Source of the DNA: Myxococcales bacterium
GTDB taxonomy: Bacteria; Myxococcota_A; Polyangia; Haliangiales; Haliangiaceae
DNA length: 38,776 nucleotides
Assembly (NCBI GenBank): GCA_011526095.1
Contig: WYBA01000441.1
Span: 1-38,776 of the forward strand
Direction: 5' to 3'
Position 1 is the first letter of the stretch, and each line of letters opens with the position of its first letter. This document shows, one piece after another, positions 25,837 to 33,667 of the stretch. Made by a program: the position numbers and the translations under genes. The notes beneath the pieces were generated by a model. The model had not been told where the DNA came from, did not search any database, and worked only from the letters and a program-made list of their open reading frames with translations.

Positions 25837-26388
25837 ATGCGGTGGATGATCGCGATGTGCGTCCTGGGGGCGATCGGAGGCTGCGGCGGGCGCGCGCCGC
25901 AGCCGGAGACGGTGGCGAACGCCGGAGACGGAGACGGAGACGGGGACGGAGACGGGGACGGAGACGGAGACGGAGACAGAGACGGAGACGGAGGCGGCTC
26001 GGTCGACACGGCCTGCGTCGCCGCCTGCCTCACCGACGCCGCGGGCCCCGACGGCCCCGACGAGCCGCTGCGCGGCTACTGTGCCGAGCTGTGCACCCCG
26101 CCCCAGGCCCCGAGCGCCCCGTGCGTCGACCACTGCGTCGCGACCGGCGAGCCCGGCGCGTACTACGACGACCAGGGCGACTACCACGTGTACGAGGACG
26201 AGCGCACCGAGGCGGAGCGCGCGGCCCACGCCGCGGCGTGCGAGGAGCAGTGCGCGACCGTCCCCGAGATCAGCGGCGACGCGATCGAGGCGTGCGCGCG
26301 CCACTGCGACCCCGAGGCGCCGCCGTATTGCCTGCGCGAGTGCGACCCCGACCCCTACGACGAGTGCGTCTACACGCCCTGTGACTGA
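25837..26388 (+). CDS. Cys-rich lipoprotein with Gly-Asp repeat linker
   Basis: A 183-residue protein. The signal peptide MRWMIAMCVLGAIGGC gives a lipid Cys at residue 16. Residues about 29-52 are an almost pure Gly-Asp repeat encoded by hexamer units. The rest contains at least 16 Cys in spaced pairs (CVAACL, CAELC, CVDHC, CEEQC, CARHC, CLREC), suggesting a disulfide-stabilised small fold, and ends CVYTPCD. No family is recognised. The plan of lipid anchor, acidic linker and Cys-rich module matches the Asp-rich lipoprotein at 8757. Its last 19 bases overlap the end of the convergent phospholipase-like gene. Confidence 0.85.
   Translation: MRWMIAMCVLGAIGGCGGRAPQPETVANAGDGDGDGDGDGDGDGDGDRDGDGGGSVDTACVAACLTDAAGPDGPDEPLRGYCAELCTPPQAPSAPCVDHCVATGEPGAYYDDQGDYHVYEDERTEAERAAHAAACEEQCATVPEISGDAIEACARHCDPEAPPYCLRECDPDPYDECVYTPCD
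25924..25989 (+). repeat. Tandem hexanucleotide repeat, 11 units (consensus GGAGAC)
   Basis: Eleven units: eight GGAGAC, two GGGGAC and one AGAGAC, all in frame as Gly-Asp (one Arg-Asp). Unit gain or loss changes only linker length, not frame. Confidence 0.9.
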
Positions 26389-28418
26389 CGCCCGCGCCGA
26401 CGGCGCCCGCCGAGCCCGAGCACGGCGAGCCCGGTCAGCCACGTCGCGCCGCCGCCCCCGCCCTGGCAGCCGCAGCCGCCGACCGGCGCGCCGTCGTCGA
26501 CGCCGGCGCCCGCGTCGCCGTCGCCCGGGCCCGCGTCGACGCCGGGCAGCGCGCCCGCGTCGGTCGGACCGCGCGCGACGAGCTGCACGACCAGCGGCCG
26601 CGTCGCGCCACAGTCGTTGAGGTGGACCAGCCGGACGACGTGGCCGCCGTCGCCGCGCGGCGGCAGCGCCTGGCCGAACAGCGGCACCACCAGCGCGCCG
26701 CCGGCCGCGTCGAGGTCGCGGCGGGCGAGGTACGCGACGGCGCGGCCGTCGACCTCGATCCGCAGGCCCTCGTCCATGCCGGTGACGCGCAGGTCGATGA
26801 ACGTCTCGGCGAGCGCGGCGTCGCGCGGGATCACCACCGCCGACTCGTGGACCGAGAACCCGGCGGTCGCGCCGCAGGTCGAGACGTTGATCGGCGAGGT
26901 CAGCGTCGCGACCTCGGCGTCCTCGATCCGCACCGGCGTGCCGCCCGCCACCGGGCCGACGTTCAGGTCGAACCACAGGAACTCCGGGCTCTCGCCGCTC
27001 ACGGCGCCGACCGCGCCGAGGTCGACCTGGGGCAGCGTCGCTGCCGACCGCCACGGCGTCGCGGTCACCGGCCCGCGCACGTCGCCGAGATCGGTCGGCG
27101 CGGCCAGGCAGCACGCCGCCTCCAGCGCCGTGCCGTCGGGGCACGCGCCCGCCTCGTCGGGCGGGGTCGCGCAGCGCAGCATCCCGCACGCGTCGCGCTC
27201 GCCCTCCGCGACCGGCAGCACCGGCAGGTCGTCGGTGCAGCCGAGCTGCGCCAGCTCGACGACCGCGTCCGGGTCGATCGTCGCCGACACCCAGCCGTCG
27301 ATCGGCGAGGCCTCGTAGTACTTGTCCTGGAACCAGTGCCGCGCGAGCAGCGCGCCGTCGCGCGCCGCGGCCGGCAGCACGCCGCCACCGTCGCGGCACG
27401 CGTTCACCACGCCGAGCACGTCGGTCATGTCGACGCCGAGGTCCTCCCACCAGTCCGGCGACCACGTACCGATGTCCTCGCCGTACATCACGTCGCACAT
27501 CGAGTCGTCGCTGACGTAGAACCGGCGCGGATCGTCCTGCGGATCGCCACCGTCGAACACGTCGGCGACGTCGACCGGCCCGCCGCACTCCGCCGCCATC
27601 ACGACCTGGCCCAGGCTCATCCGCGACAGGTGCAGGGTCAGCGCGCGCTGCGCGTCGCCGTCGAGCTCCGGCACCGACGCCGGCAGGTGCGTCTCCGAGT
27701 GATCGCCCCAGAACACGTCGAGGTCGTAGAGCGCGCCGTCGAGCTTGCCGCCGCCCTCGTTGAGCGCGTTGTGGATGCGCATCCGCTGGGTGATCGAGTT
27801 CGTCGTCTGCCAGTCGAACCCGCTGTCGTAGGTACCGGCGGGGTTCCACGCGTGACCGATCGCCGTGGCGTCGGTGAGGTAGTGCTGGCCCCAGCCCTCG
27901 AGCGTGTACGCCGCCTCCTGGCACACGCCCTGGCCGGTGCGCCAGTAGCGCCGCGCCGCCTCGACCGCCAGCGCGTGGTAGTGCGCGTAGTGGTAGGCGG
28001 CGAAGTCGCCGAAGTGGCTGTTGTTCATCCGGTAGGTGTCGAGGCAGTCGAGGTAGCCGATGTTGTCGAAGATGCTCGCGCTCTGATCGTCGATGACCTC
28101 GCCGTCGACGACGCCCTCGGGGTTCCACAGGATGCTGCACGGCGTGGTCCCGATGACCGGATCGGCGGTGAGGAACGAGATCAGGCCGCGCGCGAAGTCC
28201 GGCGCCGACACCCAGTGGCCGAACGTCTGCGGCCCCTCGTCGGGCGCGACCACCGGCAGCCGGTCGCCGGTGACGCGCTCCTCGAACGGGCCGGCGATCT
28301 GCTGGCCGAACCGGACGTGCTCGGCGGTCGCCCACCCGTGGGCGCGGCGCGGGGCGGTCGCGAGCGCCGCGGTGACGAGGGACAGGGCGGCGACCAGGCG
28401 CGTCAGGTGGTGCAGCAT
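26370..28418 (-). CDS. Phospholipase C/P1-nuclease-like secreted protein with MYXO-CTERM-like tail
   Basis: A 682-residue protein. A signal peptide (residues 1-28) would leave W29 as the mature N-terminus, as in zinc phospholipase C and S1/P1 nucleases where the N-terminal Trp is a zinc ligand. Further candidate ligands in the right pattern are H34, H135, D138, H145, H148, H179, D183 and H189 (NNSHFGDF, HYAHYHALA, GWGQHYLTDATAIGHAWNP). About 480-640 is a beta-rich domain. The C-terminus has a CGC motif, a hydrophobic stretch (TWLTGLAVLGLGG) and RRRRGR, a MYXO-CTERM-like sorting signal. A hydrolase acting on phospholipid or nucleic acid at the cell surface is the likely but unproved role. No TANNNT box abuts the start. 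Confidence 0.87.
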   Translation of the reverse strand: MLHHLTRLVAALSLVTAALATAPRRAHGWATAEHVRFGQQIAGPFEERVTGDRLPVVAPDEGPQTFGHWVSAPDFARGLISFLTADPVIGTTPCSILWNPEGVVDGEVIDDQSASIFDNIGYLDCLDTYRMNNSHFGDFAAYHYAHYHALAVEAARRYWRTGQGVCQEAAYTLEGWGQHYLTDATAIGHAWNPAGTYDSGFDWQTTNSITQRMRIHNALNEGGGKLDGALYDLDVFWGDHSETHLPASVPELDGDAQRALTLHLSRMSLGQVVMAAECGGPVDVADVFDGGDPQDDPRRFYVSDDSMCDVMYGEDIGTWSPDWWEDLGVDMTDVLGVVNACRDGGGVLPAAARDGALLARHWFQDKYYEASPIDGWVSATIDPDAVVELAQLGCTDDLPVLPVAEGERDACGMLRCATPPDEAGACPDGTALEAACCLAAPTDLGDVRGPVTATPWRSAATLPQVDLGAVGAVSGESPEFLWFDLNVGPVAGGTPVRIEDAEVATLTSPINVSTCGATAGFSVHESAVVIPRDAALAETFIDLRVTGMDEGLRIEVDGRAVAYLARRDLDAAGGALVVPLFGQALPPRGDGGHVVRLVHLNDCGATRPLVVQLVARGPTDAGALPGVDAGPGDGDAGAGVDDGAPVGGCGCQGGGGGATWLTGLAVLGLGGRRRRGRQSQGV

Positions 28419-28497
28419 CGTCGTCGAATGCCCATCCTCGCAAACCCGTCACCGGGTTGCGACGGGATTCTCACGACCGCACCTCGGTTCGCCGCGT

Positions 28498-30072
28498 GTG
28501 GTATCTGGCCGCATCCTGACCACCGACGCACCCGCCCCTCCGGCCCCGGCCCCCACGGCCCCGACCGCGTTCGACGACCTCGTGATCGGCGCCGGCATGG
28601 CCGGGCTCACGGTCGCCGCCCTGCTCGCCCGTGACGGACGCCGCGTCGGCGTGGTCGAGGCCCACGACACCCCGGGCGGCTACGCCCACACCTTCGGCGT
28701 CGGCGCCTACCGGTTCTGCGCCCAGGTCCACTACATCTTCGGCTGCGGCGAGGGCGAGACCGTGCACGAGGTGCTGCGCCGGCTCGACCTCGCCGACGAG
28801 GTGCGGTTCCACCGGCTCGATCCCGAGGGCTTCGACCACGTCGTCATCGCGGGCGACCGCTACCGCATCCCCAACGGCCTGGAGAAGTTCCGAGATCGGC
28901 TGATCCGCCGCCACCCCGAGCACGCGACGCCGCTGCGCGGCTACTTCGACGCGGTGATGGCGATCGGCCGCGAGCTCGACCGGCTGCCGCCGAAGCTCGG
29001 CTGGCGCGAGCTGGCGACCGCGCCGCTGCGCCTGCCGCACCTGCTGCGCTACCGGACGTGGACCCTCGGGCGCCTCTACGAGCACCTGCGCATGCCGCGG
29101 CGGCTGCAGGCGGTGCTCGCCGGCCAGGCCGGCGACTACCTGCTGCCGCCGGCGGAGGTGTCGCTCCTGCTCCACGTCGCGCTGGTGCGCGGCTACGACC
29201 GCGGCGCGTACTACCCCGAGCGCCACTTCCAGCACCTCGTCGGCAGCCTCGCCGACCGGATCCGCGGCAGCGCCGGCTCGGCGGTGGTGCTGCAGGCGCC
29301 GATCGACCGGATCGTCGTCGAGGGCGACCGCGTCACCGGGGTCGTCGCGCGCGACGGCCGCCGGTTCACCGCGCGCCGCTACGTCTCCAACGTCGACCCG
29401 CGGCGCACCGCCGCGATGATGACGGGCGCGCGGCTGCCGGCGTCGTGGCGCAAGAAGCTCGACTACGCCTACTCGTCGGGCAACCTCACGCTGTACTGCG
29501 GCGTCGAGGGGATCGATCTGCGCGACCACGGCTTCGGCAACCACAACGTCTGGCACTACCCGCACGACGACCTCGATGTGATCTACCGCCGCCAGCTCGA
29601 GGCGCGCGACTTCGCCGAGCCGTGGCTGTTCATGTCGACGCCGACCCTCCACACCGACGCGCCGGGGCTGTGCCCGCCCGGCCACCAGATCCTCGAGCTG
29701 GCGACGAGCGCGCCCTTCGCGTACTTCCGCCACCTGCGCGACACCGATCGCCGCCGCTACAACGCCGAGAAGAAGCGGCTGCGCGACCGCATGCTCGAGA
29801 TCGTCGAGGAGCGCTACGTCCCGGGGCTGCGCCGCCACCTGGCGATCCGGGTGATGGGCACGCCCGCGACCAACGAGCGGTTCTGCGGCGCGCCCGAGGG
29901 CAACGCCTACGGCGCGGCGCTGACGCCGGCCACCGTCGGCCTCGGTCGCGTCCCGCACGAGACGCCGCTGGCGAACCTGTGGCTCGCCAACGCGACCGCC
30001 GGCTACCCCAGCGTCGCCGGCACCGTGCGCGCCGGGCTCGACCTCTACCGCAAGCTCGCCGGCGAGCGATGA
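28498..30072 (+). CDS. FAD-dependent oxidoreductase, phytoene desaturase/CrtISO-like
   Basis: A protein of about 524 residues from the GTG at 28498. The N-terminal Rossmann motif GAGMAG (31-36), with E54 in VVEAHDTPGGYAHTF binding the ribose, and the C-terminal second FAD motif (LWLANATAGYPSVAGTVRAGLDLYRKLAG) mark the phytoene desaturase, carotenoid isomerase and retinol saturase family. It likely acts on a polyene or isoprenoid lipid at the membrane. The start is uncertain: a TATCTG box (28502-28507) lies downstream of this GTG, so translation may begin at CTG 28516. Only 79 bases separate it from the divergent phospholipase-like gene. No other carotenoid genes are in the window. Confidence 0.88.
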   Translation: MVSGRILTTDAPAPPAPAPTAPTAFDDLVIGAGMAGLTVAALLARDGRRVGVVEAHDTPGGYAHTFGVGAYRFCAQVHYIFGCGEGETVHEVLRRLDLADEVRFHRLDPEGFDHVVIAGDRYRIPNGLEKFRDRLIRRHPEHATPLRGYFDAVMAIGRELDRLPPKLGWRELATAPLRLPHLLRYRTWTLGRLYEHLRMPRRLQAVLAGQAGDYLLPPAEVSLLLHVALVRGYDRGAYYPERHFQHLVGSLADRIRGSAGSAVVLQAPIDRIVVEGDRVTGVVARDGRRFTARRYVSNVDPRRTAAMMTGARLPASWRKKLDYAYSSGNLTLYCGVEGIDLRDHGFGNHNVWHYPHDDLDVIYRRQLEARDFAEPWLFMSTPTLHTDAPGLCPPGHQILELATSAPFAYFRHLRDTDRRRYNAEKKRLRDRMLEIVEERYVPGLRRHLAIRVMGTPATNERFCGAPEGNAYGAALTPATVGLGRVPHETPLANLWLANATAGYPSVAGTVRAGLDLYRKLAGER

Positions 30073-30078
30073 GCACGC

Positions 30079-30099
30079 CCGGGGCGCGCCGCGCCCCGG
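30079..30099. terminator. Possible bidirectional terminator (perfect GC dyad)
   Basis: Ten-base arms CCGGGGCGCG and CGCGCCCCGG around one central C lie between the stop codons of convergent genes (stops at 30072 and 30101). There is no T tract, so intrinsic termination is uncertain. Confidence 0.4.
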
Positions 30100-30100
30100 A

Positions 30101-30748
30101 TCAGTAGGTACCCTGGTAGCGGCCGTTCTCGTCGAAGCGGTCGCGCTTGGGGCCCTTGCCCGACGGGAACCGGTTGATGATGTCCATCGTGGCGTCGTGG
30201 CCGGCGGCCTGCTGCTCCATCACCAGGCGCATGACCTCGCCGACCTCCTCCTCGGTGCGCAGCGGCGACGACTTCACCTCGCCGTCGCACACGACATACA
30301 GCGCGCGCGTGGCGAGGTCGGCGTAGAGGCCGCAGCGATCGGTCCACATCAGGAAGTCGCCGTTCTGGTCGAACATCGCGGGCTGCGCGCCCGAGTTGTC
30401 CTCGCCGGCGCGGAAGATCCGGCCGACCTCGACCGTGACCTCGCCGTCGGCGGGGACGCCGTCGCCGGTCGCCGCGGGCGCCTCGTCGGCCTCGTCGGGC
30501 GGCGCGGGGGGGGTGTCGCTCGCGCCAGGCGAGGCCGGCGCGGCGCCGGTCGCCGGGGCGGCGCCGACCACGCCCGCACCGCTCGGCGCCGAACCGCCCG
30601 GCGTGCCGCGCACGCCGTCGCCCGACGCGGCCCCGGTCTTCGGCGCGGCGGCGGCCTCCGTCGCCGGCTTCGACTCCTTCGACTCCGACTTCGAGCACGC
30701 GGCCACGCACAGCAAGGCCACCGCCCCTGCGATCCAGGTTCTCCCCAT
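30101..30748 (-). CDS. Lipoprotein with Ala/Pro-rich linker, unknown function
   Basis: A 215-residue protein starting at the ATG at 30748 with lipoprotein signal MGRTWIAGAVALLCVAAC (Cys18). Residues about 19-110 are a low-complexity Ala/Gly/Pro/Glu linker. The C-terminal about 105 residues are folded: VTVEVGRIFRAGEDNSG, FDQNGDFLMWTDRCGLYADL, ALYVVCDGEVKSS and EVGEVMRLVMEQQ, ending FDENGRYQGTY. No family is recognised. The repeated FDxNGxF/Y motif (FDQNGDF, FDENGRY) frames the domain. A TACGAT box ends 6 bases before the ATG, so it may be transcribed separately from the upstream beta-helix gene, whose stop is 35 bases away. Confidence 0.85.
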   Translation of the reverse strand: MGRTWIAGAVALLCVAACSKSESKESKPATEAAAAPKTGAASGDGVRGTPGGSAPSGAGVVGAAPATGAAPASPGASDTPPAPPDEADEAPAATGDGVPADGEVTVEVGRIFRAGEDNSGAQPAMFDQNGDFLMWTDRCGLYADLATRALYVVCDGEVKSSPLRTEEEVGEVMRLVMEQQAAGHDATMDIINRFPSGKGPKRDRFDENGRYQGTY

Positions 30749-30754
30749 GCGCCG

Positions 30755-30760
30755 ATCGTA
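30755..30760 (-). promoter_or_regulatory. TANNNT -10-like box, probable leaderless promoter
   Basis: Minus-strand TACGAT ends 6 bases before the ATG at 30748, in the 35-base gap after the upstream beta-helix gene. Confidence 0.45.
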
Positions 30761-30783
30761 TACGCGACCGGCGCCGCTCGCGG

Positions 30784-31869
30784 CTACTCGATCGTCGAGT
30801 CGGTGACCACGATCGGGGTGTCGTCGTGAGCGGAGATCTGCGGGTACTGCGTGTACCAGGAGCCGCCGAGGTTGCGGGTGATCACCGAGCGATCGATCCG
30901 CACGTCGCCGGAGTGGTCGTTGCTCACGAAGAAGATCGCGCTGCCGTGCTGCACGACCTCGTTGTCGGTGATCGCCACGCCGCACAGCGACAGCGTCATC
31001 GTGTTGCCATCGTTGTAGATCGCGCCGCCGCTGCCGCCGCCGGGCTGCCCGTCCTGCGGCGGGTTGCCGCCCATCCCGATCGCGTGGTTGTGGCTGAACA
31101 GGCTGTTGTAGATCGACCAAGACACGCCGATGCTCGACACGCCGCCGCCGTTGCTGCACGTGTTGCCGAACCCCTCGGCGCCGCCGAACGTCGAGTTGAC
31201 GACGTACACCGGCAGGTCCTCGTACTGATCGAACACGCGGACGCCCGCGCCGCCGACGTCGGGGCCGGTCGAGGCGCACACGTTGCCGAAGAACCGCGTG
31301 TTGACCAGCTTGAGCCGCCCGCCGCGCGCCCAGATCGCGCCGCCGCCGTCGTACTCGCTCTCCGCCGTGGAGTTGCCGTCGACGAACGTGAGGTTCTGGA
31401 CGGTGAGTCGCGGGTGGTCCTGGTTGTCGCAGGTGGACGTGGTCCACACCTGGTCCGGATCGCAGGTGTTCATGTACAGGATCCGCGTCGTACCGCCGCC
31501 CGAGAGCGTCACCAGGCCGCCGCCGTCGATCACGATCTCCGGGCCGGTGTCGTTGAAGATCTTCGCCGGGCGAGCGAGCGTGATGACGACCGGGTCGGGT
31601 CCGCAGTCGAACGTGATCACGCCGCCGGCGGCGACCGCGGCGATCACCGCCTCGCCGGTGCAGCTCGCCGGCGTGCCGTCGCCAACGACGGTGCGCGGGC
31701 TCGACACGTCGGCCAGCCCGGCCTCCGCCGGGATCTCGCACGCGCCGTCGGGGTTGCCCGCGGGCGGACCGTCCTCGGGATCGGTCAGCGGGTTGGGAAC
31801 GTCGACGCCGCCACCACCGCCGCACGCGGCGAGCAGCACCCCGGAGCACAGCACGAGCCAGCGCGACAT
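30784..31869 (-). CDS. Beta-helix (polymorphic outer-membrane/pectate-lyase-like) lipoprotein
   Basis: A 361-residue protein. Signal peptide MSRWLVLCSGVLLAAC gives Cys16. From about residue 55 it has repeated short strands typical of right-handed parallel beta-helices: IVIDGGGLVTLSGGG, LTVQNLTFVDGNS, LKLVNTRFFGN, VYVVNSTFGG, WSIYNSLFSHNHAIGMGG, GGAIYNDGNT and IDRSVITRNLGGS. The GGGAIW and GGAIYN turns match the chlamydial-type PMP signature (GGAI/FxxN), common in large secreted bacterial proteins. No catalytic residues are evident. A GGAGGT Shine-Dalgarno sequence lies 4 bases before the ATG and a TACGCT box 17 bases before it. It precedes the Ala-rich lipoprotein on the same strand. Confidence 0.87.
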   Translation of the reverse strand: MSRWLVLCSGVLLAACGGGGGVDVPNPLTDPEDGPPAGNPDGACEIPAEAGLADVSSPRTVVGDGTPASCTGEAVIAAVAAGGVITFDCGPDPVVITLARPAKIFNDTGPEIVIDGGGLVTLSGGGTTRILYMNTCDPDQVWTTSTCDNQDHPRLTVQNLTFVDGNSTAESEYDGGGAIWARGGRLKLVNTRFFGNVCASTGPDVGGAGVRVFDQYEDLPVYVVNSTFGGAEGFGNTCSNGGGVSSIGVSWSIYNSLFSHNHAIGMGGNPPQDGQPGGGSGGAIYNDGNTMTLSLCGVAITDNEVVQHGSAIFFVSNDHSGDVRIDRSVITRNLGGSWYTQYPQISAHDDTPIVVTDSTIE

Positions 31870-31873
31870 GCGG

Positions 31874-31892
31874 ACCTCCGCCAGGTAGCGTA
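31874..31892 (-). promoter_or_regulatory. Shine-Dalgarno plus -10-like box of the beta-helix gene
   Basis: Minus-strand GGAGGT (31874-31879) is 4 bases before the ATG at 31869, and TACGCT (31887-31892) is 17 bases before it. This gene has the leadered class of start. Confidence 0.4.
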
Positions 31893-31949
31893 GCGGAAGC
31901 GCGCGGCGCGCGGCGCGCCTGGCGCACGGGCCGAGGTGCGAGAGGCTGC

Positions 31950-31955
31950 TACCCT
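31950..31955 (+). promoter_or_regulatory. TANNNT -10-like box, probable leaderless promoter
   Basis: TACCCT ends 9 bases before the GTG at 31965; no Shine-Dalgarno sequence is visible. Confidence 0.4.
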
Positions 31956-31964
31956 GGCGCCAAC

Positions 31965-33665
31965 GTGAAGCTCGTCGAACAGCTCCAGGACCGGATCGCC
32001 GGGTTCGTCGGCGTCTCCCCGGACGACCGCATCGCGGTGATCGAGTCGATGCTGCGCCGCTCGTCCGCCGACAACGTCGGCTACTGGCTGCAGCTCGTGA
32101 TCGCGATGGGCATCGCCACGCTCGGGCTCGCCATGGGCAGCACCGCGGTGGTGATCGGCGCGATGCTGGTGTCGCCGCTGATGGCGCCGATCATCGAGCT
32201 CGGCATGGGCCTGGCCACCGGCTCGCTGCTGCTGACGTTCCGCGCCGGCGTGCGGACGGCGGCCAGCGTCGCCGTCGTCGTGCTGTCCGCGGCCGCGCTG
32301 ACCCGCCTGCTGCCGTTCCACGAGCTCAACGCGGAGCTGCTCGCGCGCACCAGCCCCACGATGATCGATCTGTTCATCGCGGCGGCGTGCGCGCTCGCCG
32401 CGGTCTACACGACCGTGCGCCAGGGCAAGGACACGATCTCGACCGCCGCCGGCACCGCGATCGGCATCGCGCTCGTCCCCCCGCTGTGCACCGCCGGCTA
32501 CGGCCTCGGGATCGGCAGCGACGCGATGCTCCAGGGCGCGATCCTGCTGTTCACCGCCAACTTCGCGGCGATCGCGGTGGTGACCGCGGTGATGGTGCTG
32601 CTGCTCGGGTTCGGCCAGGTCGAGCTGCGCGCGATCGAGGCCGACGTGCTCGACTCGCCGGCGGAGCACCGGCTGTCGCACCGCGCCGCGCGGCTGACGA
32701 AGCGCGCGCTCGGGCGCCGGCTCGGCGTGCTGACGCGCGTGCTGCTGCCGGCCGCGATGCTCGGCGCGATCCTCGTGCCGCTGGCGCGCGCGCTCGAGCA
32801 GGTGAGCTGGCAGGTGCGGGTGCGATCCGAGGTCGAGGCCGTGCTCGCCGCGGTGCCTGGCGCGGTCGTGCGCCAGAGCCTCGAGGTGCGCGGCGGCACG
32901 GTCAGCGTGCGGCTCCTCGTGGTGGGCAGCGCCGACGACGCGCGCGAGGTCACGGCGACGCTGCGGGCCCAGCTCGCGGAGATCGCGGGCGGCGAGCCCG
33001 TCGTCGAGGTGGTCGCGGTGCCCGACGCCGCGACGCTCGACGCGATGGCCGCGACGCTCAGCGCCTCCGCCCGTCCGCCGGCGCCGCCCCCGCCGCCCCC
33101 GCCGGCGCCGCCCCCGCCGCCCCCCGCGACGACGCTGCGCGCCGCGCTCGACGCGGCGATCGCGGAGGACTGGCCCGCCGCAGCCGGCACCGTGCGGCGG
33201 ATCGCGGTGGAGCTGACGCCGGCGGACGACGCGGCGATGCGCGTCACCGTCGTCCACCAGGGACCGGCGCTGGGCGAGGCGGCGACCCAGCTGCTGGCGC
33301 GCGCGTGGCGCGCGCGCCTCGACGTCGACGTCGTGATCGTCGCGCGCGCGCTGCCCGCGGCCCCCATCACCGCGGCCGCGGCCGACGGCGCGGCCTGGCT
33401 GGACGACGCGAGCGCCGTGCTGGCGACGACCGCGGGGCTCGACGGGGTCGCCACGTGCGTCACGGTCCCCGCGCCGCCACCACCGCCGAAGGGCCGCCGG
33501 GCGACGCCGTCGCCGCCGCCCGATCCGGTGCGGCTCGCGCTCGACGCGCTGATCGCCGGCCGGCCCGACGTCGTCGTGCGCGAGGGCGACGGCTGGAGCG
33601 TCGCGGTCGCCGCGACGTGCGAGGCCGCCACCCCGCCGCCCGCCGCGACGCCGGCGGCGCCCTGA
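31965..33665 (+). CDS. DUF389 membrane protein with poly-Pro linker and soluble C-terminal region
   Basis: A 566-residue protein starting at GTG 31965. Residues about 40-215 are the DUF389 membrane domain with about six hydrophobic segments and characteristic stretches LGLAMGSTAVVIGAMLVSPLMAPI, LFTANFAAIAVVTAV and IGIALVPPLC. DUF389 proteins are found in bacteria and archaea and lack a confirmed transport substrate. A seventh hydrophobic segment (about 256-275) precedes a soluble region (about 280-365) with TonB/BON-like strands. A long Pro/Ala stretch lies near 369-386, then two further soluble segments (about 387-480 and 515-566). The C-terminal extension is far longer than typical for the family. 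The gene is convergent with the MscS gene (2 bases apart). Confidence 0.87.
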   Translation: MKLVEQLQDRIAGFVGVSPDDRIAVIESMLRRSSADNVGYWLQLVIAMGIATLGLAMGSTAVVIGAMLVSPLMAPIIELGMGLATGSLLLTFRAGVRTAASVAVVVLSAAALTRLLPFHELNAELLARTSPTMIDLFIAAACALAAVYTTVRQGKDTISTAAGTAIGIALVPPLCTAGYGLGIGSDAMLQGAILLFTANFAAIAVVTAVMVLLLGFGQVELRAIEADVLDSPAEHRLSHRAARLTKRALGRRLGVLTRVLLPAAMLGAILVPLARALEQVSWQVRVRSEVEAVLAAVPGAVVRQSLEVRGGTVSVRLLVVGSADDAREVTATLRAQLAEIAGGEPVVEVVAVPDAATLDAMAATLSASARPPAPPPPPPPAPPPPPPATTLRAALDAAIAEDWPAAAGTVRRIAVELTPADDAAMRVTVVHQGPALGEAATQLLARAWRARLDVDVVIVARALPAAPITAAAADGAAWLDDASAVLATTAGLDGVATCVTVPAPPPPPKGRRATPSPPPDPVRLALDALIAGRPDVVVREGDGWSVAVAATCEAATPPPAATPAAP

Positions 33666-33667
33666 CG

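Noticed and set aside
25924..25989. CRISPR-like repeat
   Set aside because: Units are contiguous six-base tandems without spacers and are in frame inside a gene.
25788..26033. Minus-strand frame coding a Ser-Pro repeat
   Set aside because: It is the complement of the GGAGAC repeat; the plus frame has a lipoprotein signal peptide and paired Cys residues.
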